DNA from: CAWIHA01 sp963835855
Lineage (GTDB): Bacteria; Acidobacteriota; Terriglobia; Bryobacterales; Bryobacteraceae
Reading direction: 5' to 3'
Length of the DNA stretch: 64,000 bases
Assembly: GCA_963835855.1 (NCBI GenBank)
Contig: CAWIHA010000031.1
Span: forward strand, 1-64,000
A program made the position numbers and the translations under genes. Every line of letters begins with the position of its first letter. Within the stretch, counting starts at the first letter, position 1. Of the stretch, positions 61,589 to 64,000 are shown in pieces. Below the pieces are notes generated by a model that saw only the letters and a list, made by a program, of their open reading frames with translations, did not search any database and had not been told where the DNA came from.

Positions 61589-61991
61589 GCAATTCGAGAA
61601 GGGCAGCGAGCTCCTTGCGGACGTTTTCGAGGGCCGCTGCGGGAAAGGAGAACAACTCGCCTTGTCGACTCCTCGATGCATGCTCACGTCGCGCCATCCT
61701 GCTCTGATTTTCAAGATGCCGGCGAGCGCCCTCGATCGTGAACCTCTTTTCGTAAAGGAGCTGCTTGATCTCGAGCAGCAACTCGACGTCTTTCCTGCGG
61801 TACAGCCGGTGGCCACGGCCCGACTTCTTCGGTTGGAGGGCGGGGAACTCGGTTTCCCAGTACCGCAGAACATACGCCTCGACCCCCATCAGCCGGCTGA
61901 CCTCCCCGATGCGGAAGTAGAGCTTATTGGGAATTTCCGGACCCTGCTGCGCTTTGGCGCCGGGCTCACTCATGATTGCAGCCAAAAACAT
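61581..61991 (-). CDS. MerR-family transcriptional regulator
   Basis: This 136-residue protein has the MerR helix-turn-helix (YFRIGEVSRLMGVEAYVLRYWETEF, then RLYRRKDVELLLEIKQLLYEK) and a helical C-terminus without Cys, so it is not a metal sensor. It resembles the short MerR proteins found upstream of ihfA or in Acidobacteriota chromosomes. The ATG at 61991 has AGGATGG in front; a later Met at 61973 has none. Confidence 0.88.
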   Translation of the reverse strand: MFLAAIMSEPGAKAQQGPEIPNKLYFRIGEVSRLMGVEAYVLRYWETEFPALQPKKSGRGHRLYRRKDVELLLEIKQLLYEKRFTIEGARRHLENQSRMARREHASRSRQGELFSFPAAALENVRKELAALLELLK

Positions 61992-62065
61992 GCGCCATCC
62001 TATAGGGAAACCAGCTTTCGCATCAGCTCCGCGGACACCGCGGACGGCGCACGGGATTCGGATCT

Positions 62066-63271
62066 ATGATACCAGCGATTATTATCTCGCCTGACATAGA
62101 ACTCGCAGACCAGCTCCAGGCGGCCCTTTCTGAAATCGGCCAGGTTGCCGTAGTACGAAAGGTCGATCATTACCCGCTCGAGCAGGAGCTGCTGCGGGTT
62201 ATTCGCGCGCTCGGCCCGCAGATTGTGTTTCTGAATGTCACTGCGCTCGACGAAGCGCTGCGGGTTGCGGCCGAAATTGAAGTGCACGCTTCGGGAATCC
62301 AGGTCATGGCAATCGCCCGTGACTGCGAGCAGCACACCCTGCTTGAGCTAATGCGCGCCGGCATCCGCGAATTCGTGCCTCTTCCCGGTGGCGTCTGCGA
62401 GCTGCCGAACGCGCTGCTCCGGCTGAACGCGGCGCTTGACCGCAAGCCCCCGAACATCGACTCGACCGATCAAATGTTCGCGTTTCTGCCGTCCAAGCCG
62501 GGCGTCGGCTGCTCGACGGTGGCGCTGAACACCAGCATCGCGATAGCGGCGGCGCCCGACACCAAGACCCTGCTGGTGGATTTTGATCTGAACTGCGGAA
62601 TGATCGGGTTTCTGCTGCATCTCGATGAATCGAGGTCGGTGGTGGATGCCGCCGAACACGCCGCCCACATGGACGAGGAGCTATGGCCGAAGCTGGTCCA
62701 TGAGATCGGCAATCTCGACATTCTGCCTTCCGGCCGAATGCGGCCGGATTTCCGTATCGAGCCCGTGCACATTCGCTATCTGCTGGAGTTCGCCCGCCGC
62801 AACTATAAGGTCATCTGCGTTGATTTATCCGGGTTGCTGGAAAAATACTCCGTCGAGTTGATGCACGAATCCAAACGGATCCTCCTCGTATGTACGCCCG
62901 AGTTGCCTGCGCTGCACTTGGCCCGCGAAAAAATGGAATTTCTACGGAGCGTGCAGCTCGATGAGCGTGTCAGCCTGGTGCTCAACCGCTCGCAAAAACG
63001 ATCGTTAATGACAAAGGAGGAGATCGAGAAGATCATTGGCGTGCCGATCGCGGTAGAGCTTCCCAACGATTACCGCGGCGTCCACAAGTCGTTTGCGGAC
63101 GCCAAACCCATTGAGCCCGCCTCCGAACTGGGCAAAGCCTTCGCCGAACTGGGCAAAAAGATGCTGGTGCGAGAGCCGGAGTCCGGGCCGGACCGGCGCT
63201 TCGTCGACTATTTCACGATCAGCCCGGCGCGGTTCTCGTTTGCGCCGTTCTCGAGGAAACCGCAAGAGTAA
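62066..63271 (+). CDS. CpaE-like pilus-assembly ATPase (second copy)
   Basis: This is a 401-residue protein. Residues ~1-125 form a receiver-like domain without the full phosphorylation set (IIISPDIELADQLQAAL), and residues ~130-360 form a ParA/MinD-like ATPase with a deviant Walker A (FLPSKPGVGCSTVALNTSIA) and LLVDFDLNCGMIGFLLH. It shares its layout with the 42.3-43.5 kb gene. It is divergent from merR. No secretion or pilus genes follow within the window. Confidence 0.8.
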   Translation: MIPAIIISPDIELADQLQAALSEIGQVAVVRKVDHYPLEQELLRVIRALGPQIVFLNVTALDEALRVAAEIEVHASGIQVMAIARDCEQHTLLELMRAGIREFVPLPGGVCELPNALLRLNAALDRKPPNIDSTDQMFAFLPSKPGVGCSTVALNTSIAIAAAPDTKTLLVDFDLNCGMIGFLLHLDESRSVVDAAEHAAHMDEELWPKLVHEIGNLDILPSGRMRPDFRIEPVHIRYLLEFARRNYKVICVDLSGLLEKYSVELMHESKRILLVCTPELPALHLAREKMEFLRSVQLDERVSLVLNRSQKRSLMTKEEIEKIIGVPIAVELPNDYRGVHKSFADAKPIEPASELGKAFAELGKKMLVREPESGPDRRFVDYFTISPARFSFAPFSRKPQE

Positions 63272-63646
63272 TGCTAACCGCGCGGCGGTAGGCGGCAAAT
63301 CTATGAAACGAGGAAACGGCTGCGCCGTACGCTGAAGGGTCACCGCGCGAAAAGAATTCTTTTGCCCGCATTTTGAGCCAGATCCGTCGAGGGGCGCGCG
63401 CGCAGTCGAGCTTCTGAATCTACACTCAGAACAGCCGGGCCGCGTGACGGCATCCCCGTGGCCCCCCAAAGCGAACTGGCGGCCGCCAGCACAAGGTTGC
63501 GGGTCTCCGATTGCCCATGGAGGACACCTGGGGGCCCGCGACCTACTCTCTCTTGATTCCCTCCCCATTTCATCCGGTTCCTCTCCTGAACCACCTCACG
63601 CAGAGCGCCCACATTTCCACCGCCGCAGGCGTACCATGATGGAGGC
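63272..63646. other. Intergenic region before the rRNA methyltransferase
   Basis: This 375-base stretch has no supported gene; it contains a perfect 14-bp palindrome AAAAGAATTCTTTT at 63350-63363 of unknown meaning. No promoter or terminator is obvious. Confidence 0.35.
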
Positions 63647-64000
63647 GTGCCTAGCCGTATCGGTATTCACGCTGTCCTCGAAGCTCTGCGCGCGCGGAAA
63701 CCGCTGAACCGCGTGGTCGTGGCCAAAGGTGCGGCTGGCACACGCCTGCAGGAGATCATCGACCTCTGCCGCGAGCTGGGCGTTCCGATCCGCTTCGAGC
63801 CGCGGGACGCGCTCGACCGTGTGGCCGGCAGTCCCGCACATCAGGGCGTCATCGCACTCGGCGCGGCTCACTCGCACGTCGCGCTCGAAGACATCATCGA
63901 GGGCGCCAAGCTGCTTGTCCTCCTCGACGGCATCGAGGACCCGCACAACCTGGGGGCGATTGTCCGGACAGCGCATGCGGCCGGCGCCGATGGGCTGGTG
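63647..64000 (+). CDS. rlmB: 23S rRNA (guanosine-2'-O-)-methyltransferase, N-terminal part (3' end outside window)
   Basis: This is a SpoU-family RNA 2'-O-methyltransferase. The first 118 residues are visible: a SpoU substrate-binding N-domain starting RIGIHAVLEALRAR, then VLLDGIEDPHNLGAIVRTA, which opens the trefoil-knot SPOUT catalytic domain. The proposed GTG at 63647 is preceded by GGAGG, but with unusually short spacing, so the start is uncertain. The gene runs off the end of the window. Confidence 0.85.
   Translation, partial: MPSRIGIHAVLEALRARKPLNRVVVAKGAAGTRLQEIIDLCRELGVPIRFEPRDALDRVAGSPAHQGVIALGAAHSHVALEDIIEGAKLLVLLDGIEDPHNLGAIVRTAHAAGADGLV

Noticed and set aside
63350..63363. Perfect palindrome AAAAGAATTCTTTT as a possible operator
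   Set aside because: It is AT-rich and short, no second copy or promoter was found near it, and chance occurrence cannot be excluded.

Overview
The window is high-GC bacterial chromosome carrying mostly housekeeping genes. The gene set points to the phylum Acidobacteriota, probably near Solibacter/Bryobacter. The pointers are a single-polypeptide LptF-LptG fusion, two secreted TldD-like proteins in tandem, a beta-propeller hybrid histidine kinase, DUF6526, and histone-deacetylase-type hydrolase and LytTR genes. The assignment is inferred from gene content; no rRNA, tRNA or CRISPR array was seen.

Layout. 1-3.9 kb is a decayed accessory area: the end of a glycosyltransferase-like membrane protein, a truncated IS1380-type transposase and a frameshifted YfhO-type membrane protein, flanked by two copies of a ~70-bp repeat. 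3.9-10 kb holds pckA, a secreted protein, a small P-loop kinase and a DUF3417-type glycogen phosphorylase. 10.1-14.5 kb is a complete pstSCAB-phoU operon behind a four-repeat Pho box. 14.5-16 kb has a degenerate tandem repeat and a nine-heme cytochrome with a monoheme partner. 16.1-21 kb has rsmE, ruvA, ruvB and folK. RuvA and ruvB are separated by a ~1.9-kb island carrying a three-gene module that ends in a Fic-like protein with altered active-site residues, plus an IS remnant. 21-26 kb has a LytTR regulator, inositol-phosphate synthase, a nucleotide-sugar epimerase-like gene and a motA with a frameshifted motB. 26-31.2 kb has an HDAC-like hydrolase and a 1295-residue hybrid kinase.

31.3-41.4 kb has mdh, a TonB-like protein, an S41 protease, an orphan nuclease-like gene, the LptFG fusion and the TldD-like pair. 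41.5-50.3 kb has a LuxR-type regulator divergent from a CpaE-like ATPase, then a tight operon of RsbU-type phosphatase, K+ channel, nnr and tsaE, and an acyl-CoA synthetase. 50.4-52 kb is a small lower-GC patch with DUF6526, a truncated PAP2 fragment and an unknown gene. 52-58.4 kb has ilvD, trxA, glgA and two exported TPR proteins. 58.4-64 kb has rnc, an flbD-motA-motB cluster, merR, a second CpaE-like ATPase and the start of an rlmB-like methyltransferase.

How they fit together. GlgP and GlgA break down and build glycogen. PckA and Mdh link C4 acids to gluconeogenesis. Pst/PhoU takes up phosphate. LptFG with the Ctp protease and TonB points to a Gram-negative envelope. The two stator modules and FlbD suggest motility genes elsewhere. 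The best leads for unusual biology are the Fic-like module splitting ruvAB, the secreted TldD-like pair, the orphan nuclease-like gene at 34.7 kb, and a recurring arrangement in which a -10 element lies only 6-12 bases before an SD-less start codon, suggesting leaderless transcripts.
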